Of a stretch of DNA of 64,000 nucleotides, positions 11,358-20,808 are shown one piece after another. Numbering within the stretch: the stretch's first letter is position 1; the number at the start of each line of letters is the position of its first letter. Location: positions 62,001 to 126,000 of the forward strand of contig NZ_JANSGD010000002.1 in NCBI RefSeq assembly GCF_024742075.1, written 5' to 3'. The translations under genes were made by a program, and so were the position numbers. The notes beneath the pieces are model-generated. The model saw only the letters and a program-made list of their open reading frames with translations. It was not told where the DNA came from and ran no database searches. The stretch comes from Facklamia sp. 7083-14-GEN3. Its GTDB lineage: Bacteria; Bacillota; Bacilli; Lactobacillales; Aerococcaceae.

Positions 11358-12173
11358 TTATTCAAAAGTTTGATGGCTCTCCTCCACAATTTTTGCGATA
11401 TCAATTGTTGAGTAGCTGAGATTATCCGCTTGATTGGCATTGACTAAATGGACTAAGTATTCAATGTTACCTTCTCCCCCTGTAATTGGAGAATAGGTCA
11501 GCTCTTTGATAACAAAACCAATTTTACTAATAAATCCCAGTACTTCTTCAAGGACTTCTTGATGAACTTCTGGGTCTTTTATGACACCTTTTTTGCCAAT
11601 CCGACTAGGGCCTGCTTCGAATTGTGGTTTAATCAAGGCAATGACAGAGCCATCTTTTTTTAGAATCGGCTGTAATGGCGGTAAAATTAAAGCTAAAGAT
11701 ATAAAAGAGACATCGATTGTAGCTATTGTTGGCTGTCCTTTTGTAAAATCTTCCGGGCGAGCGTAGCGAAAGTTTTGACGCTCCATCACTACCACTCTAG
11801 GATCTTGTCTTAAGGAATAAGCTAATTGATTGTAACCTACATCTAAAGCATAAGATAAACGGGCGCCATTTTGTAAAGCCACATCAGTAAACCCTCCTGT
11901 TGAAGCACCGATATCTAAAAGAAGATGGTCTGTAATATCAATATTGAAATAAGATAAGGCTTTTTCCAACTTTAATCCACCGCGTGATACATAAGGGAAA
12001 GGTTTCCCTTTCAGATAAAGTTCGCGATCGATCGGTATTTTTTCACCAGGTTTATCATAGCGTTGATCATTTTGATCATAAATTTTTCCTGACATAACCA
12101 AACGACGTGCTTGTTCGCGTGAGTGAGTAATTCCTGCTTGAACCACTAGTTTATCGACTCTTTCTTTTTTCAT
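11358..12173 (-). CDS. tlyA: TlyA-family rRNA methyltransferase (S4 plus FtsJ-like domains)
   Basis: This is the YqxC/TlyA family of putative rRNA 2'-O-methyltransferases, historically called hemolysin A. The 271 aa have an N-terminal S4 RNA-binding domain (RVDKLVVQAGITHSREQARRL, split here as about 5-25) and an FtsJ-like SAM domain with LLDIGASTGGFTD (about 84-96) and the TIDVSFISL motif. It lies between ispA and recN as in Bacillus. Target nucleotides are inferred from the family only. Confidence 0.9.
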   Translation of the reverse strand: MKKERVDKLVVQAGITHSREQARRLVMSGKIYDQNDQRYDKPGEKIPIDRELYLKGKPFPYVSRGGLKLEKALSYFNIDITDHLLLDIGASTGGFTDVALQNGARLSYALDVGYNQLAYSLRQDPRVVVMERQNFRYARPEDFTKGQPTIATIDVSFISLALILPPLQPILKKDGSVIALIKPQFEAGPSRIGKKGVIKDPEVHQEVLEEVLGFISKIGFVIKELTYSPITGGEGNIEYLVHLVNANQADNLSYSTIDIAKIVEESHQTFE

Positions 12174-12183
12174 TCATTACTCC

Positions 12184-13065
12184 TTATAGATATTTTTCGA
12201 GAGGTGTTAAAAAGTTATCTAACTGTTGGAAAGATTTATGACTAACTTTTTCCAAATCCTTTAACACTTTTCTTGCCAACTGGATTTCTTCAACCAAACT
12301 CACTTTAGCCTGTTCTACTCCTAATAGGCTAGGATATGTTGATTTATGATTAATAATATCTGAGTAAGTTAAGCCATCGACTTCTTCCTTCAAGTCAATG
12401 ACATCTTTTAAGTCATTATGAATTTGATAAGCAACACCATAGTGCTGTCCAAATGTTATCATGAGCTCTTTCTCATCTTGATCAGTCTCTAAGATAATGC
12501 TTGCTGCTTTCATCGCAAAAATAAATAAAAGGCCGGTTTTCATCAAATGAATTTGTTGTAACTGCTCAATATCAATCGTTTTATTTTCTGCCTTAATGTC
12601 ATAAAGTTGTCCAGCAACCATTCCAGATGAGCCTGTAGCATGAGCCAATTCTCTAATCAGAGCTATTTTCTGATGGGCTTGCAAGCTTTCATCCTTAGAT
12701 AAAATCGCGAAAGCATCCGCTTGTAGGGCATCACCAGCTAAGATTGCTGTGGCTTCATCAAATTTAATGTGAGAGGTCGGTTGGCCTCTTCGCAGTTCAT
12801 CGTTATCCATTGCTGGTAAATCATCATGGATTAAAGAATAAGTATGAATAAATTCTAAAGCAATAGCTGTTGAAATGGCCTGATCAACTTTTTTGGGGTT
12901 AAGAACTTCAATAGTTGACAATAAAAGTAACGGTCTTAATCTCTTTCCACCGCTATTAAGCGAGTAAACCATCGGCTTCACCATTTCTAAAGGGGATTTT
13001 AAAGAGAGGACTTGCTCTTGCAAAGCGTGTTCAAATTTGGAACGTAAAGGTCCACCTAATATCAT
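12184..13065 (-). CDS. ispA: polyprenyl (farnesyl) diphosphate synthase with altered second Asp motif
   Basis: This trans-prenyltransferase makes farnesyl diphosphate from IPP and DMAPP for undecaprenyl and menaquinone precursors. The 293 aa match IspA. The first Asp-rich motif DDLPAMD is intact (about 84-90), and GGKRLRP is present. The second motif, normally DDxxD (often QDDILD), reads HNDLKD, so its first Asp is Asn. ispA overlaps xseB by 4 nt, in the usual xseA-xseB-ispA order. The symbol is used for position and family; chain length was not tested. Confidence 0.9.
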   Translation of the reverse strand: MILGGPLRSKFEHALQEQVLSLKSPLEMVKPMVYSLNSGGKRLRPLLLLSTIEVLNPKKVDQAISTAIALEFIHTYSLIHDDLPAMDNDELRRGQPTSHIKFDEATAILAGDALQADAFAILSKDESLQAHQKIALIRELAHATGSSGMVAGQLYDIKAENKTIDIEQLQQIHLMKTGLLFIFAMKAASIILETDQDEKELMITFGQHYGVAYQIHNDLKDVIDLKEEVDGLTYSDIINHKSTYPSLLGVEQAKVSLVEEIQLARKVLKDLEKVSHKSFQQLDNFLTPLEKYL

Positions 13066-13307
13066 TCTGTTTTATTCTCCTCATCTAAAGGCTGTAATCC
13101 TGACTCTGTCATCATTTTGGTAACTGTGGCTTCTGCTTCAGTTAATTCTTTTTGACAATGCTGACTTAATGAAACTCCTTTTTGAAAGGCTTGCAAGGCA
13201 TCTTGCAGAGGAAGTGTCCCTCTTTCTAATTGCTGAACAATTTCTTCTAATTCTTGTAACGCCTGTTCAAAGCTAATGGATGACTCTACTGTTTTATTTT
13301 CTGACAT
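13062..13307 (-). CDS. xseB: exodeoxyribonuclease VII small subunit
   Basis: This small helical subunit (81 aa) binds the large subunit XseA in several copies to form the single-strand-specific exonuclease VII. The sequence SFEQALQELEEIVQQLERG is the family signature. It starts 3 nt after xseA and overlaps the ispA start by 4 nt. The acidic tail is somewhat longer than average. Confidence 0.94.
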   Translation of the reverse strand: MSENKTVESSISFEQALQELEEIVQQLERGTLPLQDALQAFQKGVSLSQHCQKELTEAEATVTKMMTESGLQPLDEENKTE

Positions 13308-13310
13308 GGA

Positions 13311-14678
13311 TTAATCCTCCCTATCTATTGGTTCTTTTTTATCGAGCGATTCTACGAGAACATTTGCACGGCCCTTATATAATTGAATACTTAAGCGGTC
13401 CCCTTCAGTTAATTGACGCGTTGAAGTTACCTGTTGACCCTCTTTTTCAACTAAAGAATATCCTCTTGCCATTATTTTAAGAGGACTAAAAGCATCCAAT
13501 AAGGCACTTGCTTTAATATGTCGATCCTCTTTTCGTCTTATAAGATCACCTAAGGAACGCTGTAGGTTCAATTGAAGATTTACTAATTTTTCTTTTCGGT
13601 AGCCAATTTGCTGTTGGGGGTTATAGGCATATACAGCCTGTTTTAGTTGATTGACTTTTTGTTTTTGTCGTGAAAAATATTGCTCTTGCCTCATTCTCAA
13701 ACGCTCATTTAAATGCATGACATTTTGCAAATACGACTGATAAAGTCTTTCTGGCTGGGTGAGAACATACGATTGAGCTGATCTAGCTAGGCGCTCTTGA
13801 AACCACTCTAGTCGGGCTCGAAAAGCATTTATTAAACGCGCTTGTTTTTGACTAATCGTCAGTAGAACTTCTTGTAATACAGGAACAGATAGTTCAGCTG
13901 CAGCGGTCGGAGTTGGAGCTCTTAAATCAGCCACTAAATCAGCTATTGTAGTATCTGTTTCATGACCAATCGAAGATATTACTGGTAAGGGACATTCAAG
14001 AATGGCATGGGCAACTCCTTCATCGTTAAAACACCATAAGTCCTCAATCGAACCGCCTCCGCGTGCTAGGATAACACCATCAAAAGGAATCGTACTTTCA
14101 TTTAGTTTCTTAAAAGAGGTAACAATTTCTTTAGCAGCTTCCTTCCCCTGAACTTTAGTTGGAAAGACAACAATTTCGACAATTGGGTAACGGCGTTGGA
14201 CCGTCGTAATAATGTCACGTATGACAGACCCCGATGGACTAGTTATGACTGCTAGTCGTTTAGGATATTTGCATATTTTTTTCTTTGGACGATCAAAGAG
14301 CCCTTGGGCTTTCATTTTTTCTTTTAATTGTTCGAGTGCTAGGTATAAAGAGCCAATGCCATCAGGCTCAATATTTTCAACATAAAGTTGATACCTTCCT
14401 CCACCTTCATAAACGCCCACTCTAGCTGTTACATAGACTTTCATACCTTCTTCTAATTTAAAATTTAAACGGTGAAATTGACCCTTGAACATAATCGCAT
14501 TAATTTGAACTTGGTCTTCTTTCAAAGAAAAATATTGATGAGAATTAGGGCGATAACGATAGTTAGAAATCTCTCCCAAGACTCTAATCCTTTGAATATG
14601 CGGATCACGATCAAATTTTTGACTGATATATTTTGATAGGGCTCCTACCGTGATATAGTTCTTTTGATCTTGGGCCAC
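13311..14678 (-). CDS. xseA: exodeoxyribonuclease VII large subunit
   Basis: XseA is the catalytic subunit of exonuclease VII, which degrades single-stranded DNA from both ends. The 455 aa have an N-terminal OB fold (IRVLGEISNYR, about 24-34). The nuclease core has VITSPSGSVIRDI, LARGGGSIEDLWCFNDE and the conserved GHETDTTIADLVADLRAPTP region, split here as GHETDTT and ADLRAPTP. A coiled-coil C-terminal part follows. It is the first gene of the xseA-xseB-ispA-tlyA-recN-miaA-hflX block. Confidence 0.96.
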   Translation of the reverse strand: MAQDQKNYITVGALSKYISQKFDRDPHIQRIRVLGEISNYRYRPNSHQYFSLKEDQVQINAIMFKGQFHRLNFKLEEGMKVYVTARVGVYEGGGRYQLYVENIEPDGIGSLYLALEQLKEKMKAQGLFDRPKKKICKYPKRLAVITSPSGSVIRDIITTVQRRYPIVEIVVFPTKVQGKEAAKEIVTSFKKLNESTIPFDGVILARGGGSIEDLWCFNDEGVAHAILECPLPVISSIGHETDTTIADLVADLRAPTPTAAAELSVPVLQEVLLTISQKQARLINAFRARLEWFQERLARSAQSYVLTQPERLYQSYLQNVMHLNERLRMRQEQYFSRQKQKVNQLKQAVYAYNPQQQIGYRKEKLVNLQLNLQRSLGDLIRRKEDRHIKASALLDAFSPLKIMARGYSLVEKEGQQVTSTRQLTEGDRLSIQLYKGRANVLVESLDKKEPIDRED

Positions 14679-14747
14679 TTCATCACCTCTCTTGATATCA
14701 TTCTTTTCTATTTTAGCACAATCTAATTCAGAGAACTAGAAAACGAA

Positions 14748-14785
14748 AAAGAACCAGGTGGTCTTTGACCCTGGTTCTTTTTTAT
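14748..14785 (-). terminator. terminator of the DUF1002 gene
   Basis: An 11-bp perfect stem AAAGAACCAGG (14748-14758) / CCTGGTTCTTT (14770-14780) is followed by T-rich DNA on both strands. It separates the DUF1002 gene from xseA. Confidence 0.85.
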
Positions 14786-14806
14786 AGTTTATGACCTTGT
14801 ATCAGT

Positions 14807-16570
14807 TTAAGATAGATCGACATCCTCTGTCTCTTCAGCTGGAACTGTCTCATCCATGTTTTTTTCACTCGGTGCTTCTTCTTCAAGAACATCTTCAGCT
14901 GGCTCTTCTTCAGGAGTTTGAGTTTCTACAGAACCAACTGGTTCTTCAACCATTTCTTCTAAAGTTGTTTCTTCTTCAGTGGATTCAACTGGTGTGTATC
15001 CAGGAATCATATAATCAACTGGGACTTCGTTCGCAAGATAGTTATTTTCAACATTAACACCATAAACGGCATTGAAATCATAAGTATCTTGACTTAATGG
15101 TACAGCTTCCATAGATACTGGATCAACTTCACTAATTACTCCCGTTTCTAAGTCATATTCAAAACGTGCCAATGTACTCATCTTAGTAGGGCTATCTTCT
15201 GCTACAGATAGACTAATAACTTTATCGTCTTGCTCAATATCAGTATATGTATACACTTGTGGAGCAAATCCTGTAGCATTAGCTACCAACTGAATAATCT
15301 CGGCTAAAGCTACATCAGAACTTTCAAGATTTTCAACTTCTTGTAATTTAGCCATCCATTGGTCTTTGATTGGTTGGAATTCAAAGCCTTCATTTTCAGC
15401 TGCTTCTTTTAAATCTCCTTCGAAAGTAGCTGTATATTGATAAAGCAACTCTCTTAAATTATCTAATTCCGCTTTTGTTTCAACTGTTAGATCTGGTTGA
15501 ATAGCTTCAAGAACAAAGGTATGAGCATAAATATCATCCACACGGATTCCTTGTTCAACTGCTTCTTTAAAGCGATTGTAAAGGGCTGGTAGAATTTCGT
15601 GATACTTTTCTGTATCAGAAAAATCAGGAGTCTCAACTTCTTTAATTTGATCAATGGTCATTGAAGGTTGGAGTTGAGCTAAGATATCCCCCCATTTTTT
15701 ATCTTCAATTGACGCATCAAGTTGACCAACAGTATCTTTATTAGCTGCTGCATCTGTTTGAGCAAAATCATTAGCATATTGTTCTAATTCTTGCTTTGTT
15801 TCATCAGAAATAGTGACATCTGTTGCAACTGAATTATCCACAACGTTCCCATCACCATTAACTTCTGTGTTGTTAATTACATTATTGATAACGGTATTCA
15901 CTATTTCAGTAGAGTTGGCTTGACCATTATTTTGTACTTGGGAGGCAACCTCTTTCTTAATTTCAGCAATAATCACATTAACTTGAGAATCGGTTAGGCC
16001 AGTTTCTGTTTTCACATTACTTACTACAGAAATTTCGTTTTGAGCTGTTTGCATATCATGCTGCTTAACTACAACACCTTGTGACTCTAACAAAGCATAT
16101 AAGCCTGTAAGCGCACCTTCTCCTGTTACAGGTAGAAAACTGCCAATTTTTAAAAGAGTGTTTTGAGCTCCTGCAGTAATAGCTGCATTTTGATAAGTTG
16201 TCGCTGAAACATCTGTGATATTTTCAGGAGTTACTATTTGAACCTTAATGCCAGTGCCAGCTGCTTGAGGCTTAATATAAACTGATGAATAAACATCTGT
16301 TGAGGCATCTGAACCGATATTTAAGTAGCGATCTATCATGACTCCATCTACGTAGATCGTATTCTCAGCTGTTACACTGCTAGCGCCTAATAATTGAATA
16401 GTTTGTTGAGCTTGTTGAGAGTTTAGTGTCGCTCCTAAAGCTAACTTTTCTTGTTGCAAGGTTTGACCCGCTTGCTCAACGGCTAAAGCTGATTGACTGA
16501 TTAAAGGCATACTTGCTGGAAGAGCAGTAAGAGCTGCTAAAGCAAGTAATAATACTTTTTGTTTTTTCAT
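14807..16570 (-). CDS. exported DUF1002 (YpuA-like) protein with long acidic tail
   Basis: The 587-aa protein has a clear signal peptide (MKKQKVLLLALAALTALPAS, cleavage near SALA). The region up to about 250 fits DUF1002, the family of Bacillus YpuA, whose role is unknown. Typical members are around 300 aa. Here a further helical part and a Glu/Pro/Thr-rich acidic tail (about 525-587, repeated EE and PEEEP) double the length. There is no LPXTG motif or membrane anchor at the end, so release or loose wall association is likely. It is a single-gene unit with its own terminator. Family assignment rests on the VTPENITDVSATTYQNAAITAG-type region (split here as VTPENITDVS). Confidence 0.75.
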   Translation of the reverse strand: MKKQKVLLLALAALTALPASMPLISQSALAVEQAGQTLQQEKLALGATLNSQQAQQTIQLLGASSVTAENTIYVDGVMIDRYLNIGSDASTDVYSSVYIKPQAAGTGIKVQIVTPENITDVSATTYQNAAITAGAQNTLLKIGSFLPVTGEGALTGLYALLESQGVVVKQHDMQTAQNEISVVSNVKTETGLTDSQVNVIIAEIKKEVASQVQNNGQANSTEIVNTVINNVINNTEVNGDGNVVDNSVATDVTISDETKQELEQYANDFAQTDAAANKDTVGQLDASIEDKKWGDILAQLQPSMTIDQIKEVETPDFSDTEKYHEILPALYNRFKEAVEQGIRVDDIYAHTFVLEAIQPDLTVETKAELDNLRELLYQYTATFEGDLKEAAENEGFEFQPIKDQWMAKLQEVENLESSDVALAEIIQLVANATGFAPQVYTYTDIEQDDKVISLSVAEDSPTKMSTLARFEYDLETGVISEVDPVSMEAVPLSQDTYDFNAVYGVNVENNYLANEVPVDYMIPGYTPVESTEEETTLEEMVEEPVGSVETQTPEEEPAEDVLEEEAPSEKNMDETVPAEETEDVDLS

Positions 16571-16678
16571 AAATTTTATGCTCCTTTTTAATTAATATAA
16601 TGACACTTTGATTATATCTATCCTAAAATACTTATACAAGTTATAACCTTTTCTTTAACAAATTCTTATAAGAAAAAA

Positions 16679-16722
16679 GCCAGAAAAAGAATAATTTCTT
16701 CACATTCTTTTTCTGGCTTCTT
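16679..16722 (-). terminator. terminator of the yqhY-nusB operon
   Basis: A 14-bp perfect stem GCCAGAAAAAGAAT (16679-16692) / ATTCTTTTTCTGGC (16704-16717) is flanked by an A run that gives the T tract on the minus strand. Confidence 0.9.
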
Positions 16723-17163
16723 TTAGTTTTGGTTAGCTAAAAGTTTTGCTAGAACGCCCGAGATAAATTTTCGTGATTGATCATCTGAAAAGGTCTTAGC
16801 TAATTCAATCGCTTCATCAACCGCTACTTTAGCTGGTACTTTTTCTTCATCAATGAAAAGCACTTCAAAAAAAGCTAAGCGTAAAATGGTTAAGTCAATA
16901 CTTGCTATTCTATCAAGTGTCCATGATTGGCTGAGATATTGTTTAATCATATCATCCAAAGCCAATTGATTATCTTTCACTCCTCTAACTAAGGTTATTA
17001 AATAAGAGTCTATCTCACCTGAATACCCCTTCTCAGGATCATTACCAGCTTCTAAAGCGAATTCTACAGCATCCTCACTTTGAAATTGGTCACTGGCTAT
17101 CACTAATTGGTATAAACTCTGTACTGCTTTTTCTCTTAGCTGATGACGTGATAATTTTTTCAT
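16723..17163 (-). CDS. nusB: transcription antitermination factor NusB
   Basis: NusB with NusE (S10) binds boxA RNA in rRNA operons. The 146 aa are all-helical, with the R-x-x-A-x-x-x-LYQ start (REKAVQSLYQL) and the conserved end NEAIELAK-like motif (VDEAIELAKTFSDDQSRKF, split as VDEAIELAK and KFISG). It is 1 nt downstream of yqhY, the standard Firmicutes arrangement. Confidence 0.95.
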   Translation of the reverse strand: MKKLSRHQLREKAVQSLYQLVIASDQFQSEDAVEFALEAGNDPEKGYSGEIDSYLITLVRGVKDNQLALDDMIKQYLSQSWTLDRIASIDLTILRLAFFEVLFIDEEKVPAKVAVDEAIELAKTFSDDQSRKFISGVLAKLLANQN

Positions 17164-17164
17164 C

Positions 17165-17590
17165 TTATTCTCCGATTTCTTTTTCGCTATTCCTAATAGT
17201 TTTCAAAGCTGCATTCATTTGAGGCTCTGTATCAATGGACTGAACATGAACATTCACTTCGCTAACAATAAGGTCTGTCATGTATAAAATTTGTTCCTTA
17301 ACGCGCTCTTGAATAGCTGCAGCTATAACTGGAACAGTTTTCCCATATGCAATCCTTACGTTTATGTCGATTGAAATCCGGTCTTCAACTTGACGCATTT
17401 TAGCATTAACGTCAGCCCCTTGAATGCGTAAGAATTTTCCTGCTTCTTTTTTTTGAGAAGAGCTGAGTACGCCATCAATCTCTGAAGCAGCCTTAGCCGC
17501 AATGTCTTCTAAAACACCCATAGTAATATTAATTTCGCCTAAGTATTGTTCGCCGAGAGATTCAAACGAGACAGTTTGTTTATTTGACAT
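17165..17590 (-). CDS. yqhY: Asp23/Gls24 family protein (YqhY)
   Basis: This 141-aa Asp23/Gls24-fold protein is the conserved neighbour of nusB in Firmicutes. It has the family segments GEINITMGVLEDIAAKAASEI (split as GEINITMGVLEDIA) and VRIAYGKTVPVIAAAIQERV. In Bacillus, YqhY is linked to acetyl-CoA carboxylase and lipid balance; that role is family knowledge and is not shown here. The gap to the peptidase gene upstream is 11 nt. Confidence 0.9.
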   Translation of the reverse strand: MSNKQTVSFESLGEQYLGEINITMGVLEDIAAKAASEIDGVLSSSQKKEAGKFLRIQGADVNAKMRQVEDRISIDINVRIAYGKTVPVIAAAIQERVKEQILYMTDLIVSEVNVHVQSIDTEPQMNAALKTIRNSEKEIGE

Positions 17591-17601
17591 CTTTTAGCCT
17601 C

Positions 17602-18663
17602 CTATATAATTATTAATTCTTTTGGACTACGGTTAATTGATATTACTCGATCCTCTTGTACAATTAAATCATCTTCAATTCGAACACCACCGATACCTGG
17701 CAAGTATATACCAGGTTCGTCAGTAATCACCATATTCGTTTTCATAACCGCTTCAGAACGACTAGAAACCGCAGGTCCTTCATGAACATTTAGACCTACA
17801 CCGTGTCCGGTAGAGTGTCCAAAGTACTCGCCATAACCTTTTTCTGTAATATAATCACGGGCTAGTGCATCCACTTCTTTACCAGTCATGCCTGCTTTAG
17901 CCTCTCTAATTACGCGTTGGTGTGCTTCAAGTACAATTTCATAGACTTCTTTCATCTTATCAGAAATAGATCCTACCGCAATCGTACGAGTCATATCAGA
18001 CGAATAACCTTTATAGTAGCACCCAAAATCTAGGGTTACAACATCGCCATCTTCAATCACTTTTTCACTGGCTACACCGTGAGGCATAGCAGAACGTTCA
18101 CCAGAAGCTACAATTGTATCAAAAGACATACCTGTTGAGCCTTTATCCTTAAGAAAAGCTTCTAATTCATTGGCAACCTGAATTTCAGTTACACCAGGTT
18201 TAATAAAGGTTAAGATATGTTCAAATGCTTGATCTGTAATTTCACATGCTTGTCGAATGGTCTCAAGTTCTGATTCATCTTTAATTAAACGAATTTTTTC
18301 GATTAAGCCTTGACTAGCTTTAATTTCTGTTGCAAAAAGATCTTTAATTCTTAGATATTGACCAACATTCATATTATCCGCTTCTATAGCTAACGTTTTA
18401 ACTTTTTCTTGATCGATTAAGTTTTTAACTTCTTGATCCACTCCGTTTTGATGGATAACAACTGTTGCAGACTTAACTTGGTGACTAGCTTGAGTAGTAT
18501 AGCGGAAATCAGTAATAAAGAAGGCCTTATCTTTTGTTACAAATACGGCACCAGCCGAACCTGTAAAGCCGGTTAAATATCTTACATTTAACAAATCCGT
18601 TACATAGATTGCGTCGAATTCTTGTTCTTTAAGTGATTGACGTAATTTATTTATTCTATCCAT
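17602..18663 (-). CDS. M24-family Xaa-Pro aminopeptidase/dipeptidase (YqhT-like)
   Basis: This cytoplasmic metallopeptidase is predicted to act on X-Pro bonds. The 353 aa have a creatinase N-terminal domain (about 1-125) and a pita-bread catalytic domain. Visible metal-site motifs are DFGCYYKGYSSDMTRT (two Asp), HSTGHGVGLNVHEGP (His) and the two C-terminal Glu in TDEPGIY and GVRIEDD. Order peptidase-yqhY-nusB matches Bacillus without efp. PepP/PepQ cannot be separated from sequence alone. Confidence 0.92.
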   Translation of the reverse strand: MDRINKLRQSLKEQEFDAIYVTDLLNVRYLTGFTGSAGAVFVTKDKAFFITDFRYTTQASHQVKSATVVIHQNGVDQEVKNLIDQEKVKTLAIEADNMNVGQYLRIKDLFATEIKASQGLIEKIRLIKDESELETIRQACEITDQAFEHILTFIKPGVTEIQVANELEAFLKDKGSTGMSFDTIVASGERSAMPHGVASEKVIEDGDVVTLDFGCYYKGYSSDMTRTIAVGSISDKMKEVYEIVLEAHQRVIREAKAGMTGKEVDALARDYITEKGYGEYFGHSTGHGVGLNVHEGPAVSSRSEAVMKTNMVITDEPGIYLPGIGGVRIEDDLIVQEDRVISINRSPKELIII

Positions 18664-18693
18664 AAGATTGCTCCTTTACTTGTTATAATTCTA

Positions 18694-20403
18694 CTATTTA
18701 GTTTGATGAGGTCTTACCCCTTTATTAATATCTAATAAAATCGGCATAATCATCGGATTTCTCTGCGTTTTTTGATAAATAGCCGGTTCCAATTGACTGA
18801 GCAATAAATCACGCACACTTCGTTCATTTACATTAGGTCCAGACTCATTTAAGCCACGGTTGATAATCGCTCGTGCTTTATTTTGAATATCATTAATCAA
18901 ATCGGCTGATTCACGCATGTAAATAAAGCCTCGAGACATAATATCCGGTCCAGCAATCAATTGTTTAGCTTCAAAGTCGATAGTAGCTGAAACAATGATT
19001 AGGCCTTCTTCTGACAGAGCCTTACGGTCTCTCAGTACAATATTACCAATATCGCCAATACCATTACCATCCACATAAACATCTTGAGCAGGAAATCGTC
19101 CTGCTATACGAGCAGAGTCAGCAGTAAGAGCAAGAACATCGCCATTAGACATAATAAAACAATTTTCTTTTGGAATCCCCGTCATTTGTGCTAACTCAGA
19201 TTGGATTTTTAACATCCGATATTCACCATGAACTGGCATGAAGTATTTTGGCTTCATTAAACGGTGCATTAATAATTGCTCTTGTTGACCACCGTGACCA
19301 GAAGTATGAATATTATTGACCTTACCATGAATCACCTTGGCCCCTTGTTCACTCAATTGATTAATGACACGATTAACACTCATGGTATTTCCTGGAATAG
19401 GTGAAGAAGAGAAAATAACGGTGTCGTTAGGTTGAAGAGAAATTTGTCGATGTGTACCATTAGCAATACGACTCAAGGCTGCCATCGGCTCCCCTTGTGA
19501 ACCGGTACATAGGATTAAAATTTTATTAGCCGGATATTTATTAATATCTCTTGGTTCAATAAAGATGTCTTCCCCTTTATCATCCACATAACCTAATTCT
19601 CTAGCTGTCTTAATGGATGACTCCATCGAACGACCGAAAACAATTATCTTCCGACCTGTCTCGTAGGCTGTCATTACAACTTGTTGCAATCGAGACACAT
19701 TAGATGCGAAAGTAGCGAATATAACGCGTCCTTCTTCTTTTTGGATAATGTTGCGAATCGATCGGCCGACAATTTTTTCTGAATTAGTAAAGGTTGGTAC
19801 TTCGGCATTGGTTGAATCTCCTAGTAATAATAAAACTCCTTCTTCACCAATTCGAGCCATCTTATGTAAGTCAGCTGGCTTACCTACCGGTGTAAAGTCG
19901 AACTTATAATCCCCTGTGAAGACAATATTTCCTGGTGGTGTTTTAACTACCACTCCGTATGCTTCTGGAATCGAGTGCGTTGTTAGATAAAAACTAACGC
20001 TTGTTTTACGAAAACGGATTACAGAATCCTCATTAATTTCATGAATTTCTGCATCGCGTAATAATCCTCGTTCTTGTAACTTATTGCGAATCAAAGCTGA
20101 GGCTAATTTACCGGCGTATATTGGTACGTTTATTTCTTTTAGTAAGAACGGAATACCACCTATGTGGTCTTCGTGACCATGAGAAATAATAACCGCCTTG
20201 ATCTTATTACGGTTTTGTAATAAGTATTGATAATCAGGAATAACATAGTCAATACCTAATAATTCGTCTTCTGGGAACATTACACCAGAATCCATGATGA
20301 TGATTTCATCTTGAAATTGGACACCATACATATTCTTACCAACTTCATTTAAACCACCTAAGGCAAATACACCTACTTCATTATTTTTAATATTTACTGA
20401 CAT
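18694..20403 (-). CDS. rnjA: ribonuclease J (RNase J1 type)
   Basis: RNase J is a metallo-beta-lactamase-fold enzyme with 5'-3' exo- and endonuclease activity in mRNA decay and rRNA maturation. From the chosen start the protein is 569 aa. It carries [10 protein letters not shown] (zinc site), the beta-CASP domain, and the RNase J motif TSGHGGQQE with PVHGEYRML. The frame extends upstream to 20463 inside rpoY, but the ATG at 20401-20403 has an SD (GGTGGAG) 7 nt away and begins [13 protein letters not shown] like other RNase J1 proteins. It follows the rpoY stop at once, the common Firmicutes pairing. Confidence 0.95.
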   Translation of the reverse strand: MSVNIKNNEVGVFALGGLNEVGKNMYGVQFQDEIIIMDSGVMFPEDELLGIDYVIPDYQYLLQNRNKIKAVIISHGHEDHIGGIPFLLKEINVPIYAGKLASALIRNKLQERGLLRDAEIHEINEDSVIRFRKTSVSFYLTTHSIPEAYGVVVKTPPGNIVFTGDYKFDFTPVGKPADLHKMARIGEEGVLLLLGDSTNAEVPTFTNSEKIVGRSIRNIIQKEEGRVIFATFASNVSRLQQVVMTAYETGRKIIVFGRSMESSIKTARELGYVDDKGEDIFIEPRDINKYPANKILILCTGSQGEPMAALSRIANGTHRQISLQPNDTVIFSSSPIPGNTMSVNRVINQLSEQGAKVIHGKVNNIHTSGHGGQQEQLLMHRLMKPKYFMPVHGEYRMLKIQSELAQMTGIPKENCFIMSNGDVLALTADSARIAGRFPAQDVYVDGNGIGDIGNIVLRDRKALSEEGLIIVSATIDFEAKQLIAGPDIMSRGFIYMRESADLINDIQNKARAIINRGLNESGPNVNERSVRDLLLSQLEPAIYQKTQRNPMIMPILLDINKGVRPHQTK

Positions 20404-20404
20404 C

Positions 20405-20617
20405 TTAGAACTCCACCAACTTAAAGTCTTCTTGTTCTTTTTCGTATGCCAAATGCGCCTCATCTAAGGCTTGGACATATTGGATATTGTATGATGTGTT
20501 TTTTGTAACTTTTTCAATCGCTTCTACGCGATTTTCTGCTTCAAGATAAAGGGAAAGTGTCCTTTCTCTTGTTGGAACTTGATCTTTACTTTCTTGGTAC
20601 ATTACTTTAAAAATCAT
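20405..20617 (-). CDS. rpoY: RNA polymerase epsilon subunit
   Basis: RpoY (YkzG, DUF1447) is a small auxiliary subunit of Firmicutes RNA polymerase. The 70 aa begin [18 protein letters not shown] and include [13 protein letters not shown], typical of the family. It is directly upstream of rnjA, which confirms the identification. Confidence 0.93.
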   Translation of the reverse strand: MIFKVMYQESKDQVPTRERTLSLYLEAENRVEAIEKVTKNTSYNIQYVQALDEAHLAYEKEQEDFKLVEF

Positions 20618-20752
20618 GTGTTAAAAACTCCTTTATTATTTTTTATTTCAACTGGTGGGTGAGCTAAACACTCGTTGTCAATTTATTCTATCACACTTTC
20701 ATATTTAGGTATAGTTAGACACCGAGACTCTTATTTAAATAAAAAATACAAG

Positions 20753-20803
20753 CACCCTTTTTATTTTTTTATTGTATTTATCAGCAGACTATTAAAAAGG
20801 GTG
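20753..20803 (+). promoter_or_regulatory. 11-bp inverted repeat covering the comGA SD site
   Basis: CACCCTTTTTA (20753-20763) is the exact reverse complement of TAAAAAGGGTG (20793-20803). The right arm contains the SD AAGGGTG that serves the comGA ATG at 20809. If the hairpin forms in mRNA it would hide the SD. The left arm with its following T run could instead act as a weak terminator-like element. Function is inferred from pairing only. Confidence 0.55.
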
Positions 20804-20808
20804 AGTTG

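Noticed and set aside
20404-20463. Longer N-terminus for RNase J
   Set aside because: It lies inside rpoY in another frame and lacks an SD; the internal ATG matches the family start.
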